From the NCBI GenBank assembly GCA_026873275.1, contig JANTUC010000011.1:62001-126000 (forward strand): a DNA stretch of 64,000 bases. The letters are read 5' to 3'. The position numbers and the translations under genes were made by a program. How positions within the stretch are numbered: the first letter of the stretch is position 1; each line of letters opens with the position of its first letter. Below the pieces are notes generated by a model. That model was not told the origin of the DNA, ran no database searches, and saw only the letters and a list, made by a program, of their open reading frames with translations. Below are positions 54,864-64,000 of the stretch, piece by piece. The DNA is from Pseudopithomyces maydicus (lineage: Eukaryota > Ascomycota > Dothideomycetes > Pleosporales > Didymosphaeriaceae).

Positions 54864-56785
54864 CTACACCTCCTCCTTCTCCCGTTCTCCCGCACTACTC
54901 ACCTGCTCACTCTCCTGCACCTCCTTCGCGACCTGCCCACCCTTCACCTTCCTCACATCTATCCACCCCATCCCGAACGAGAAGAGAAACGACAGCGACG
55001 CAAACGCCACCAGCATCAGCCAGATGTTCCGCAGACTCTCGCTGTATGCGTCCAGCACGCCGTTGAGCTCCCACGGCTTGTCGGGCGCAACTAGCTTCCT
55101 GACCGCGTCGGAGCTGGATCCAGCTTGGAACGCTGCTTCGGGAGATACGGAAGGCGCGTACTGAGCGAGCTTCTTGATGAGGGTTTGGGTGAAGATGGCG
55201 TTGGCGACGACAAGGAAGACGGCGGCCATTAGGTTCTGGAGGAAGATGAGGAGGGCGAGGGAGACGGGGATGAGGCGTTGGGGGAGGACGGCTTGGGATG
55301 CGATGAGGGACTACGGGATGTTAGCTGGGAAACAAATCATCGAAATCTAGACCTCTAGCTGGAAAAGCACTCACCATCTGCATGCCCGAGCCGCGTCCAG
55401 CGCCCACCACAATCAGCACACCAATCCACTTCCCCGTGCTGGTATGCTGATTCGTCGTAGACATCAACCCGCTGCCGACCGCCAAAACCGCCCCACTGAA
55501 CACCGCCCACGGAAGATAGTATCCCAACTTGGACACCGCAACGCCAGATATCACCGCGAACAGCACCTGACTGAGCACCTGGGGCAGCGTATCGACGCCG
55601 CTCTCCGTGGGCCCCGCGCCCTTCACGCTCTGAAAGTACGTCGGCAACCACAGCGCGCCGACGAACACGCACACGCTCAGCCCAAACTGCTGCCCGATGG
55701 CCGCCAGCATGATCCTGTTTTTGAACAGTACCCCCGGAATCATAGCTTTCTCGCCAACGCGCGCCTCCCACGCGACGAAGATGATGGCCATTACGCCGGC
55801 GCCGACGAAGAGCCCGATGATGGTGGCGCTGTTCCAGGGGTGGGAGCCGTCGCCGCCGAACTGGAGCGCGAGGAGGAGCATGATGATGGCTGGGGCGAAG
55901 ATGGCGAAGCCGGGGAGGTCGAGCTTGTGGAGGAGGAGGTCGCGGAGGAGGGCGAAGGAGTAGGGTGCTTTGGGGTCGGGCTCGGGGATGTGGATGAGGA
56001 GGATCATGGCGGCGGTGACGGCGCCGATGGGGAGGTTGATGTAGAAGCCTTTGTTCACAATGTGTCAGTGAATGTATGGGATGGGAAGCATGGCTAAGGG
56101 TATACTCACACCAACGCCATGTTGCGTGCTCGGTCAAGGCCCCGCCGATCAGTGGCCCGGTGACTAGGCCCATTTGTCCGATTCCAATCATGATTCCCGT
56201 GTATAGGGGGCGTTTCTCCAGGGGCGCACAGTTGACGATGATGTTGAGCCCGCCGTTCATGAGGCCCGCGGAGCCCAGTCCGGCAACCGTGCGGCCGGCA
56301 ATGAACATTGATGAGCTCGTCGCCACACCGCAGATGAGGGAGCCGAGCTCGAACAGGAAAAGGTGGCATAAGAAAATATGCTTGATCTTGATGTACGTGT
56401 ATAGCTTGCCGCTAAGAGGCTGGAGCGCCGCACTGGAAGCAGTCAGTACGATTCGCAAAGTGATAAGTACTGAAGCGTATCGAACTTACGCAGCGAGCTG
56501 GTACACACCAGTGTACCAACCGATATCAGGAAGCGAGTGGAATTGGCTCGTGATTTTCGGGATTGCCGTACTCAGAATGCTCTGGTCGAGGAGGAACAGG
56601 AACGTGATCAAGGAGACACTAGCAACAAGCAAGAAAAGTCGAATACCAGTAACATAGTGTGCCTCCACCTTTGCCGACTCTGTCTTCGAAATAACGGGCA
56701 CCAACGTATTCTTGGTGACCGTAGGTTCTGAGGTCGAAGCCGTGTCGTATGTCGTTGGCGCGGCACTAGCGGTGGTAGTCGCCAT
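54864..56785 (-). CDS. MFS drug/toxin exporter, DHA2-type 14-TM family
   Basis: Exons 56490-56785, 56110-56432, 55375-56048 and 54864-55310 give 1740 nt (579 aa) with no break. The N-terminal cytosolic Ser/Thr-rich stretch (about 50 residues) is followed by TM1 with LDQSILSTAIPKI, the family's motif D1-like sequence, then [20 protein letters not shown] (motif C, antiporter signature) and FYINLPIG. The second half has paired helices up to LVAFASLSFLFSFGMGW and a charged C-terminal tail. Proteins of this type (for example fungal self-resistance pumps such as AflT and ToxA) export toxins, drugs or siderophores at the plasma membrane. No polyketide synthase adjoins it. The start was chosen at MATTTASAAP; a Met 17 codons upstream is possible. 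Confidence 0.9.
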
Positions 56786-57507
56786 TCCGTATAGACAAGC
56801 GGAAGGCGCGCCCGGACTCACGCCTGAATGTGGCAAATATTAAAAAGTAGTGAGTGGAAAGAAACCTAGCTAGGACCTAGTATCCACACACGAGGTACTG
56901 TTTATTATAAACATGTTGGGACGCAGGGCCAGGTACCGACGGCCTTAAGCCCAATCCCGTGTTGTCGCTCAAATCCGGAGCGGGATTGGCGCTAGAGTGT
57001 GTGAATCCCGCTCCCTGTCGAAGGCGTACCAGGTAAGCCAAGGGCGCAGGGCGATGTCTGACTGGCCAAGTCGCTTGTTCAACGTCAGCCACCGTGCATG
57101 AGAAGCAGGCTATCTGAACGGATTTCTGGCATTCCGATATTGAGGGCCAGCGAAACCCGCTTAGGCAGCGCACCGGACGATTTGCGCTTGGATACATAAT
57201 TAGATGCGACGATAGCAGATGCACATCGCAAACTGCTAACCATTTCTTCGCACCAAAGAACGGTCGTCGGAACGCATTAGAATCCGAGTAAGAAATCCCG
57301 AAGATTGGGTTGTTCTCGCTACGCTTCAACACACAATTGGAGACACACCTGCCTGTATCGAACAGATAACGCAAACTGATGCCATCCTACTCGAACACGG
57401 TGCATCGGCACTTACCAGAAGCCGAGTAACAACTCCAAACGATTGGCCTATCTTCACCTATTAAAACCCCTGATCTCGACATCAACTTCCTCACTGACTA
57501 TCTTAGA
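56786..57507. other. Intergenic interval
   Basis: MFS promoter and 3' region of the 2EXR/F-box-like gene. No supported gene. Confidence 0.45.
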
Positions 57508-58049
57508 CTACCTTAGCCACCCACAGCCCAGCAAACCACACACGTCAAACTCGAGCAGCAAGGCCTCCCTTGAATACTCACGTCTCGCCCGGCATATCCT
57601 CCCAACACCCCCAAACACCACCAACCCATACACCGCCGAACACTTGTGCCGCCTCACCGGCTGCAACATCTCCAGCCCGGAGCCGTAGTACTTGTTCACG
57701 TACCAGACCTCCGCCGCGTCCATGTAGATTCGCTGGAACTCGCTCCTGACCTGGCGACACGTCTGCATGAGGCCGAAGCACGGTCGGGGGCCCCAGACCC
57801 GCACTCGGGGCAAGATGAATGTCGGGGGGATGCCTAGGTAGTGCGGGGGCGTCTGGTTGGGCTTTGCGCTCTTGCAGCATGGGGCCGGGTGCCTGAGGAT
57901 GATGGTCGCGTCTTCGGCGGCGTATGCGTAGATCTTGTTGCGGAGTTCTGGGTGGTGGTTGGTGCGATGTGCTTGTGGGTGGGTATGTGTGTATGTAAGG
58001 CCGTGTCATACTCACCGGCTGGGAGATTGAGGAACGTTAGGTGCTCCAT
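57508..58049 (-). CDS. Small 2EXR/F-box-like protein
   Basis: Exons 58016-58049 and 57508-57947 give 157 aa. MEHLTFLNLPAELRNKIYAYA is the F-box-like/2EXR entry helix common in Dothideomycetes. It is followed by the usual CRQVRSEFQRIYMDAAEVWY helix, where the Cys-Arg-x-x-Arg core is diagnostic. The C-terminus is Cys/Arg/Leu-rich and short compared with the usual 250-400 residues, so the protein is either a small member or loses its 3' part through a frame change. Such proteins are very numerous in this class and functionally unknown; a role as substrate adaptor of SCF ubiquitin ligases is only conjecture here. Confidence 0.8.
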
Positions 58050-58439
58050 GGCGTTGATTAGAAACGCTTCAGGATAACTGTTTCGTCAATGGTTAAGATG
58101 GGTGGGTCATATAATTAACTGTCAGTACGGCAGAGGTCAGGCGTTCCTCATCTTGGGCTTGACTTAAGCCGATGAATAGAGATATAGTTGTGTTGCGCCA
58201 GCCGTATATGGGTACCGCTGCGCAGTTAAGCTTAGAATTATCGGTGAAGACATATGGTATTTCGAAGCCTTGGCTGGTTCCCTTCTGTAAGCGCTAACAC
58301 GTTGGAAAGATAATCTCGCGTAATCAAAGTAGAATGAGATCATTATTGTAACATCAGATATCCAATAGATTTTCCGGATCATGAGTGAAATATATGTGTA
58401 CTTGAATCTCGGTGGGAGGGGGTATATAAACGACATCGA

Positions 58440-60411
58440 CTAGAACTGCACATCGCCCCAAACATTCGTGAACCACATATCCGCATTCATAGTCCACGCA
58501 TCGCCGACTCCTACCAATCCACCATCAAAGTCCAGTCGCGCACCAGTCGCATTCTCCAAGCTTTCCCTCCAACTCATACTAAGCGCCCTTAAACCCTCAT
58601 GGCCACCTGCGAGAGAGAACACATTTTCTTCGCTTCCATTTTCTTCCGATAGCTGGCGGCAAGCTTCCTCGAATTTAATGACCACCTGATCAAAATACCA
58701 GAGCACATCCGCCGTCCCACGGGCAGCGAACCTATCCCAGCCCACGCAGTCCACGACAGAAAGGAATACAGCACCTGCGATGTATTGGAGAACGCCAATA
58801 CCTGAGGCATATTCATGGTCAAAGATGGTATTGTGAGATAGTTGTCGAGCGATGCTTTGCACGCTTGGAGACATCCAGTAAAACATTCGATGCGCTGGTA
58901 GTCTAGAGGGGCGGTCGACGTCCGAGGCGGCAGTCCATACAAAGCTGGTTCAAAAATCTGAACCTCCACAGCATGAAGGTAACAAAGAACCATGCAGTTC
59001 CGCAATTGCTCCTGCGTCAGACCCCTTTGACCACGTCGAGCATGATTCTCAGGGCCTTGATCTGGTGGATAGCGTGAGGCGCACTATCGAGATCATCCTG
59101 GAGAGATTGCAAGGTATTGTACGCCTCGACGGATACCCTGGATATCCTAGCCATGGCAACGAGAACCATGTCTCCTTTGTTATCCACGTTTTTCGAAAGC
59201 CTATCACAAGCTCTTGCAATGAGCGAGGACCATCGCATTGGTTCGGACTTGACGGACAAGGCAGCAATAGCACCAAGTGCAAAACAGGCAATGAGAGCTC
59301 GGCGCTCCTCGTCGTTGCGAGCTTCTTGTTGGTCCGGCGGTTGGCCGACAAGTACGGGGGCTTTGGACAGGCCATTACCATGTGCGTCGGACGGTTGTAA
59401 CCTAAGTCTGCGATCATGTGTCTGTCGGATCTCTCTTAGTGGTTGTATGATTTTTGTGTGCTAAGAGACCACTTACTTTGCTACGTTGATGAACATTCCC
59501 ATCCCACCTCGTCTTGAGGGGGTGAAATAAACCTGCCATGTGAGGCAGACGAGTAGGCATAGCAGCAAGTCAAGACTTCGTTCGCCGCCTAGTGATTCTG
59601 TTAGTCATCTTGAGCATCTCGATCGAAGGCAAACCTACCCGGGACGACTCGAAGGATTAAATCTTCGCGAACGCTGGTACCGTATGCATTCTGTTTGGCG
59701 CGGTCTCTCATGCATATTACTTGCATAGCCCTGAACGTGAAGGGATATTCGCGAACGAAATTTTCGACCGACTGCACAGTGTGAGGATTCAAATTCTAGA
59801 GGGGCATACAATGCTCATCATAATATAATAAGAAGTCTCACCTCATGGTCCGATGGCAAGTCTATAAATGGGAAGTAATCAAGGTACCGCCTTTTGAATC
59901 TGGATAGCATATCATCGGGAGTCTCATCAGATGGGAGCTGCTTTGGTGGTCGACTGGTGGGCGCTCTCTCGTCGAGGCAATTCAAGTTCTTTGGGGGCTG
60001 GAGCTGATTCGTTGGTGACGGTGTTACCGACGGTGTAGGTGCTTGTTGTGCCTAGTACAGTAATAAGTCTCGGAAATTAGACTAGTACGTGGGGAACTAA
60101 ATTGGAAATAATGCGTATGGGTAATGATATGGCTAACCTGGAGTAGATTCACTAGGTTATCTAGTTTGTCCTCCAACTGCAGCTTGCGGGCTCCTCTCTG
60201 TGGTCCTTTTCTTCGTACAAAGGATGCAGGCTGGCAGTCCTTACTAAGGCGATGGCACCTACATCTGTTCAGCTATGTGCATAGACTTGGGTTTGTCCCT
60301 TCACCTTTCGCAATTGCCGCCTTCGCGAGGTATGCACTTGCATTTCGCCTTAACACAATTCGAGCATGCGTGGCCGTAGGCGGCCGAAGATTTGTTGCCG
60401 ACCGAGTCCAT
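58440..60411 (-). CDS. Zn2Cys6 (Gal4-type) transcription factor (two frame breaks)
   Basis: Exons 60305-60411, 60138-60258, 59842-60051, 59639-59795, 59477-59588 and 58440-59407 total 1675 nt; two added bases give 1677 (558 aa). Starts MDSVGNKSSAAYGHACSNC; the binuclear zinc cluster keeps six Cys in standard spacing (CSNC, KCKC, ERC, KDC), split by the first intron. QRGARKLQLEDKLDNLVNLL is a dimerisation coiled coil. A Pro-rich linker leads to a middle region typical of these factors (MLSRFKRRYLDYFPF; LLLCLLVCLTWQVYF; ADVLWYFDQVVIKFEEACRQL). Breaks are at C4 59022-59025 (before LTQEQLRNC) and near 58760-58762 (before VVDCVGWDR). Its targets are unknown; the MFS gene lies 1.7 kb beyond its end. 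Confidence 0.85.
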
Positions 60412-61166
60412 GGCGAAAGGCTTCGAATCCCGCCGTTACCTAGAGAGATTCGTGGGTCCCTTGAGATTAGCAGCAGGGTTGTGTCTAGAGTAAGGGAAGC
60501 AAGCGCTTGGCCATGAGTGAGAGCGGAAATCGGGAACTTGACTTGAAATCCGTACGCTTTACCTCTTTTGGCTAGCGCTGTCTTCGCGCAGCACCTCCAG
60601 GAACACCTCTAGTCTCTTGAAATTGAAACGTATCAATATTTATCTCGAAGCAGAGCACATGTCAAACAAAAGAAATTCTAATGCGGCAAATTTCATTACT
60701 CTAAGAACATATTCAAAAACAAGAGTCATGGTAGAAAGGCCGGTGTGGAGAACAAGGAGAGAGACTCTGGTGTCACTTTCAGCTGACAGACATGAATGCC
60801 AAGAATATAAATATAGATCAAACGCAGTTTCTCTTCGCGTGTAGTATTGTAATGCTCATCTATGCGAAATATCTATCCAGCAAGAGTACAACGTCTCAGG
60901 AAAAAAAGATGCCACAATTCTGAAATACTGAGATAAGAAGTAGACTTCTCCAGTACTTGCCTTATGGTCAGGCTGTCCTATGGTAATAAGAGGGCATGAT
61001 AGCACAAAGATCACGATACATTCAACAGATGACCACCACCAGCTTGGCATCAGGACACGAGGGCGAGTTTTCATTGTGCAATACTCATTGCTCGTCTTTA
61101 GAATCAAATTGAAGGGATTATCTAGCCGCACTTGCTCACTCTAACGCTCCATATTTTTACCCTTGT
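60412..61166. other. Intergenic interval
   Basis: Promoter of the Zn2Cys6 gene and 3' region of the secreted-protein gene. No supported gene. Confidence 0.45.
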
Positions 61167-61852
61167 TCAGGCATCGAAGAAACTCGGTGGTGGCGGGGGA
61201 GGATTGGACGGCGCAATCTTCCGAATGGCAAGCGGAATCTGACCCTGCGAGTACTCGTTCCAGTACAAAGAATAAACGCCTTTGTCATCCCTCAAGCCCG
61301 TCCAACTTGACTGCAATGTCCCATCATCGGCAATGAACATAGCACTGCCGCCATAAAAAATGAAACCCGTCTCTATTCCGATACCGCTAGAGGAGTTGGC
61401 AAAGCCGATCCGAGAAGATGAGGAGCCGGTCGAGGGTATGTAAAGCGTCGCATTCGACCATGTAGGAGACTTGGATGAATCCAAGCCGGTCTTGTTGGGA
61501 TTACCAGACCATGTCTCCTCGGTGGCAGAAATAACTGAATCGATGATTAGCTTTCGTTGATTGTGTTCAGCGAGGCCGTACACGTCACTACAGCAGCTTG
61601 GGTACTGTTTGAAAAATTGGGATTTCCAGCATATGCCAGTCCTATTTATGGTCAGCTATACTCTAGCTCGACAAATGTAGCCACTCATTTCGATGCCCAG
61701 ATATAATACATACCGTCTGCATTGAAAATCGGAAGACCTCCTACTCCAGGAGCATATGCATAGAGTTGAAAAGACGATGAGGACTGGGACAACGAGTCCT
61801 GCGCATGGACTAAAGCCGCTGCAAGCAAGAAAGAACCCAAGCCAAGCTTCAT
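61167..61852 (-). CDS. Small secreted protein of a common ascomycete family
   Basis: Exons 61714-61852, 61582-61641 and 61167-61534 give 567 nt (188 aa) with clean GT-AG introns. MKLGLGSFLLAAALVHAQ is a signal peptide. The mature chain runs SFQLYAYAPGVGGLPIFNADG, GLAYAGNPNFSNSTQAAVV, TWSNATLYIP, GFANSSSGIG and GFIFYGG, and ends NPPPPPPSFFDA. This pattern of G-L-P-F/Y-x-A-D-G, AAV, N-glycosylation sites and W-(S/T)-N matches a broad group of secreted proteins of unknown function. The frame change within the middle is explained by the 47-nt intron 61535-61581 and is not a frameshift. Confidence 0.85.
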
Positions 61853-63054
61853 TGCAAAAGACTATCTTCTCGAAACAGAGAAAGTTGGAGCGTGTTGTCT
61901 GCCGTGGAACAGTTTGCAGAGCTGTGAACGGAAAGATTGTACCTTATTTATCGAATATATGTATCATAGTTTTTATCAACGCCATCTTTTTCGAGCGATA
62001 GAGCCGTTGAAGGAACGCCTGGCTGACGCATGTTCCCCTTACTTTTGCTTTTCCGTAGCTTGACGCGTATGTCGCATTGATCAGACCAGGATTACAGTCA
62101 CTTGCAGCGGGCGCTAATGGCCCCAGCCCCCACATTTCGGCCCAAACACGTAAGCTTTTCCAAAAAGCGGGTCCAAACATCCGCAGTCCGATCTCGTGTG
62201 CAACCTCAATTATTCTGCGATTCCTTGCGGGATTTTTCAGGCAGCAAACTTCATGCCTCAGCGGAATCTTGGCATCCTATGATTACTACGTTGATGTTGT
62301 ACAGAGGACTATGCTTAAACTTGCAAATACAAATGAGGCGAAAGCTAGGCACAGTCAACGTGGATGTACCTGGTACGTAACGGTGGAAAGTGCACTAGGC
62401 GAATTGACCGATCAAAAGCCGTTGTCGAAGAAAATGTTTGCCAAGTCGATAGCGTAAACACGGGTGTACAGAGAAGAGTCAGTAAAACGTGTGGGCCAAT
62501 AGTAGCTAGATCATTGTTTGCCCGGCCTGCTCCAAGGATCTCCCGGGCTGGTTATAGGGATACAATACGACATCGATGTAGCAAAATGCAACGCGGACAC
62601 ATGTTGCTTTCTCGTAATTCATCCTTGAAAGGGGGTGCGAAAGCACTGCTAAGGGCAATGTGCCAAGAGAATATGGATTCGTTAGCATGGGAGAAGTCAC
62701 AACGATACCAAGCCACAATATTGAAAAGCATACGCACTCACATCTACGAGCTTACGACTTTTCGTTTGCCGCGCCTCGCGGGATCGGCCTTCGTACTCAG
62801 TCCAATGTGGATTCGCATTAGTGTGCCTATGCGGGTACAAGCAATACTCCGCAACACAGGGGAACTTCAAGACTAGGGAGTCAGGCACGATTGTTCGGGA
62901 TGTTAAGAACAAGGGCAGTGTATTAGGACCACGTCCAGAGGTTGTATTTAATCACTGAACAGTTGGGTCTGTTAGGTGTCACATCGACTTTGCACTCGCA
63001 CCTTCTTTTACTCATCAGCTATCGAATCATTCTTCATAGCGTTTCTTTCTCATT
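61853..63054. other. Divergent promoter region between the secreted-protein gene and the laccase
   Basis: About 1.2 kb between start codons facing away from each other. No gene is supported within it. It could carry shared control elements for two secreted products. Confidence 0.45.
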
Positions 63055-64000
63055 ATGATCCGCCCAAGTATCCCACTAGCCGTTCTGGCAGTGCTTTTTA
63101 ATCCAGTTCATTCCTTATTACAGTCTCATGAAAAATTCCATTCGGTTCCTGGGTCGCAGCTTCTGCATCGAGATGTTTGCTCTGGGAACACACCAACAAC
63201 TCGTTCCGAATGGTGCGATTTTTCCATCGATACCGATTACAGTCTTGGTCAGTTTGGAAATACCTCGTCACTTTTGAAGCTCTTCCTAACTGTTACCATA
63301 GAAGCTCCTGACACAGGGGTCACACGGGAGTATTGGCTCGAGCTCACAGACGTCACGGTAGCCCCAGATGGCTTCTCTCGCTCCGCGATGGCCGTGAACG
63401 GATCAATTCCTGGCCCCACTCTGTTTGCAGATTGGGGCGACACTGTTGTTGTGCATGTCATCAACTCTTTGACGACGTCGCAAAACGGCACGAGCATACA
63501 CTTTCATGGTATCCGCCAAAACTACACGAATGACCAAGACGGGGTCAGCTCGATTACACAGTGTCCAACTGCACCTGGCGAGACAATCACATATACTTGG
63601 AGAGCTTTGCAATATGGCTCTACCTGGTATCATTCCCATTTTGCTCTGCAGGCATGGCAGGGTATTCTTGGAGGTATCGTGATCAATGGTCCAGCGAGTA
63701 AGTGCGAGAAACCGCTACACTTGATAACATCTAATCGATCCAAAAGCCGCCAACTATGACGAAGATCTCGGAATGCTCTTTTTGAACGATTGGAGCCATC
63801 AGGTATGCCTCGACTGCGATGCACACCTACCACGCTCTAACATCACATGATAGACTGTCGATGAACTCTATTTAGCTGCCCAGTCAAGCGGTCCACCGAC
63901 CCTCGAGAACGGACTTATCAATGGAACCAACACTTTCGACAACGGTGGCTCCCGTTTTAACGTTTCGTTTGTCTCAGGAACATCGTACCGTCTGAGGCTT
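63055..64000 (+). CDS. Laccase-like multicopper oxidase (3' end outside the window)
   Basis: Secreted copper enzyme that oxidises phenols with O2. Exons in the window are 63055-63247, 63302-63697, 63747-63802 and 63854 onward; the last runs off the end. Signal peptide MIRPSIPLAVLAVLFNPVHS. The first cupredoxin domain contains SIHFHGIRQ (first copper-binding HxH) and STWYHSHFALQ (second pair), with NGSIPGPTLFADWGD and GVSSITQCPTAPG between them as expected. The third and fourth copper motifs lie beyond the end. Family membership is certain, and substrate cannot be judged. Starts divergently from the small secreted protein gene. Confidence 0.93.

Noticed and set aside
59408..59476. Apparent frame change in the Zn2Cys6 gene near 59410
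   Set aside because: A GTAAGT...CAG intron joins the phases; only the breaks at 59022 and about 58760 remain unexplained.
61535..61581. Apparent frameshift in the small secreted protein
   Set aside because: Explained by a GT-AG intron that restores the family pattern exactly.
63248..63301. Insertion of hydrophobic residues after DYSL in the laccase
   Set aside because: A 54-nt in-frame intron; removing it gives the usual DYSLEAPDTG sequence.
1..64000. CRISPR arrays, rRNA genes, plasmid-type origins
   Set aside because: None visible; the repeats found are microsatellites or a single tandem duplication, and the sequence is nuclear fungal DNA.

Overview
The window comes from a filamentous ascomycete (Pezizomycotina, most likely a Dothideomycete; the class is an inference). 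The grounds are short GT-AG introns of about 45-140 nt with CTAAC-type branch sites, a highly reducing polyketide synthase, a GH72 glucanosyltransferase, Pth11/rhodopsin-type 7TM, Zn2Cys6, 2EXR/F-box-like and DUF7025-AAA proteins, a laccase, and several small secreted proteins. Gene models below were spliced by hand from the sequence. Where reading frames on both sides could be joined, exon sums divide by three.

Layout. 1-1.4 kb: 3' part of a GPI-type GH72 enzyme. 3.3-5.7 kb: a secreted Cys-rich protein and a five-exon cupin. 6.8-11.5 kb: a gasdermin-like gene (-), a small membrane protein (-) and a TPR/coiled-coil/subtilisin protease (+). This closely matches the fungal gasdermin plus protease pairs known from het-Q1/het-Q2 and is the most interesting locus. 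11.9-19.9 kb: a KS-AT-DH-MT-ER-KR-ACP polyketide synthase with no obvious tailoring partners. 22-29.4 kb: a mini membrane protein, a secreted Lys-rich protein, a TLD-like short protein, a 183-bp tandem duplication and a protein with 11-residue coiled repeats. 30-43 kb: a decayed signalling-type gene, a 7TM rhodopsin-family gene, a degenerate STAND-like protein divergent from a DUF7025/AAA+ ATPase, and a Cys-rich single-pass surface protein. 45-47 kb: a microsatellite-rich gap. 47-64 kb is more conserved: a 4E-T-like eIF4E-binding protein, URB1/NPA1 (ribosome biogenesis), an MFS exporter, a 2EXR/F-box-like protein, a Zn2Cys6 regulator, a secreted protein, and the 5' end of a laccase.

A second window-wide result is technical. 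At about a dozen places a gene changes frame by exactly one missing base, and at nearly all of them the break falls on a G/C run of 3-6 bases, on either strand. Adding one base makes the PKS (7657 to 7659 nt), Zn2Cys6 factor (1675 to 1677), AAA ATPase (2830 to 2832) and URB1 (3488 to 3489) open throughout. This looks like systematic homopolymer under-calling in the assembly, so those genes are probably intact. The gene at 30.3 kb is different: it has two stop codons and a shift of another type and looks truly decayed.

I saw no rRNA, convincing tRNA, CRISPR array or recognisable transposon. Gene-poor stretches hold mainly simple repeats and AT-rich DNA.
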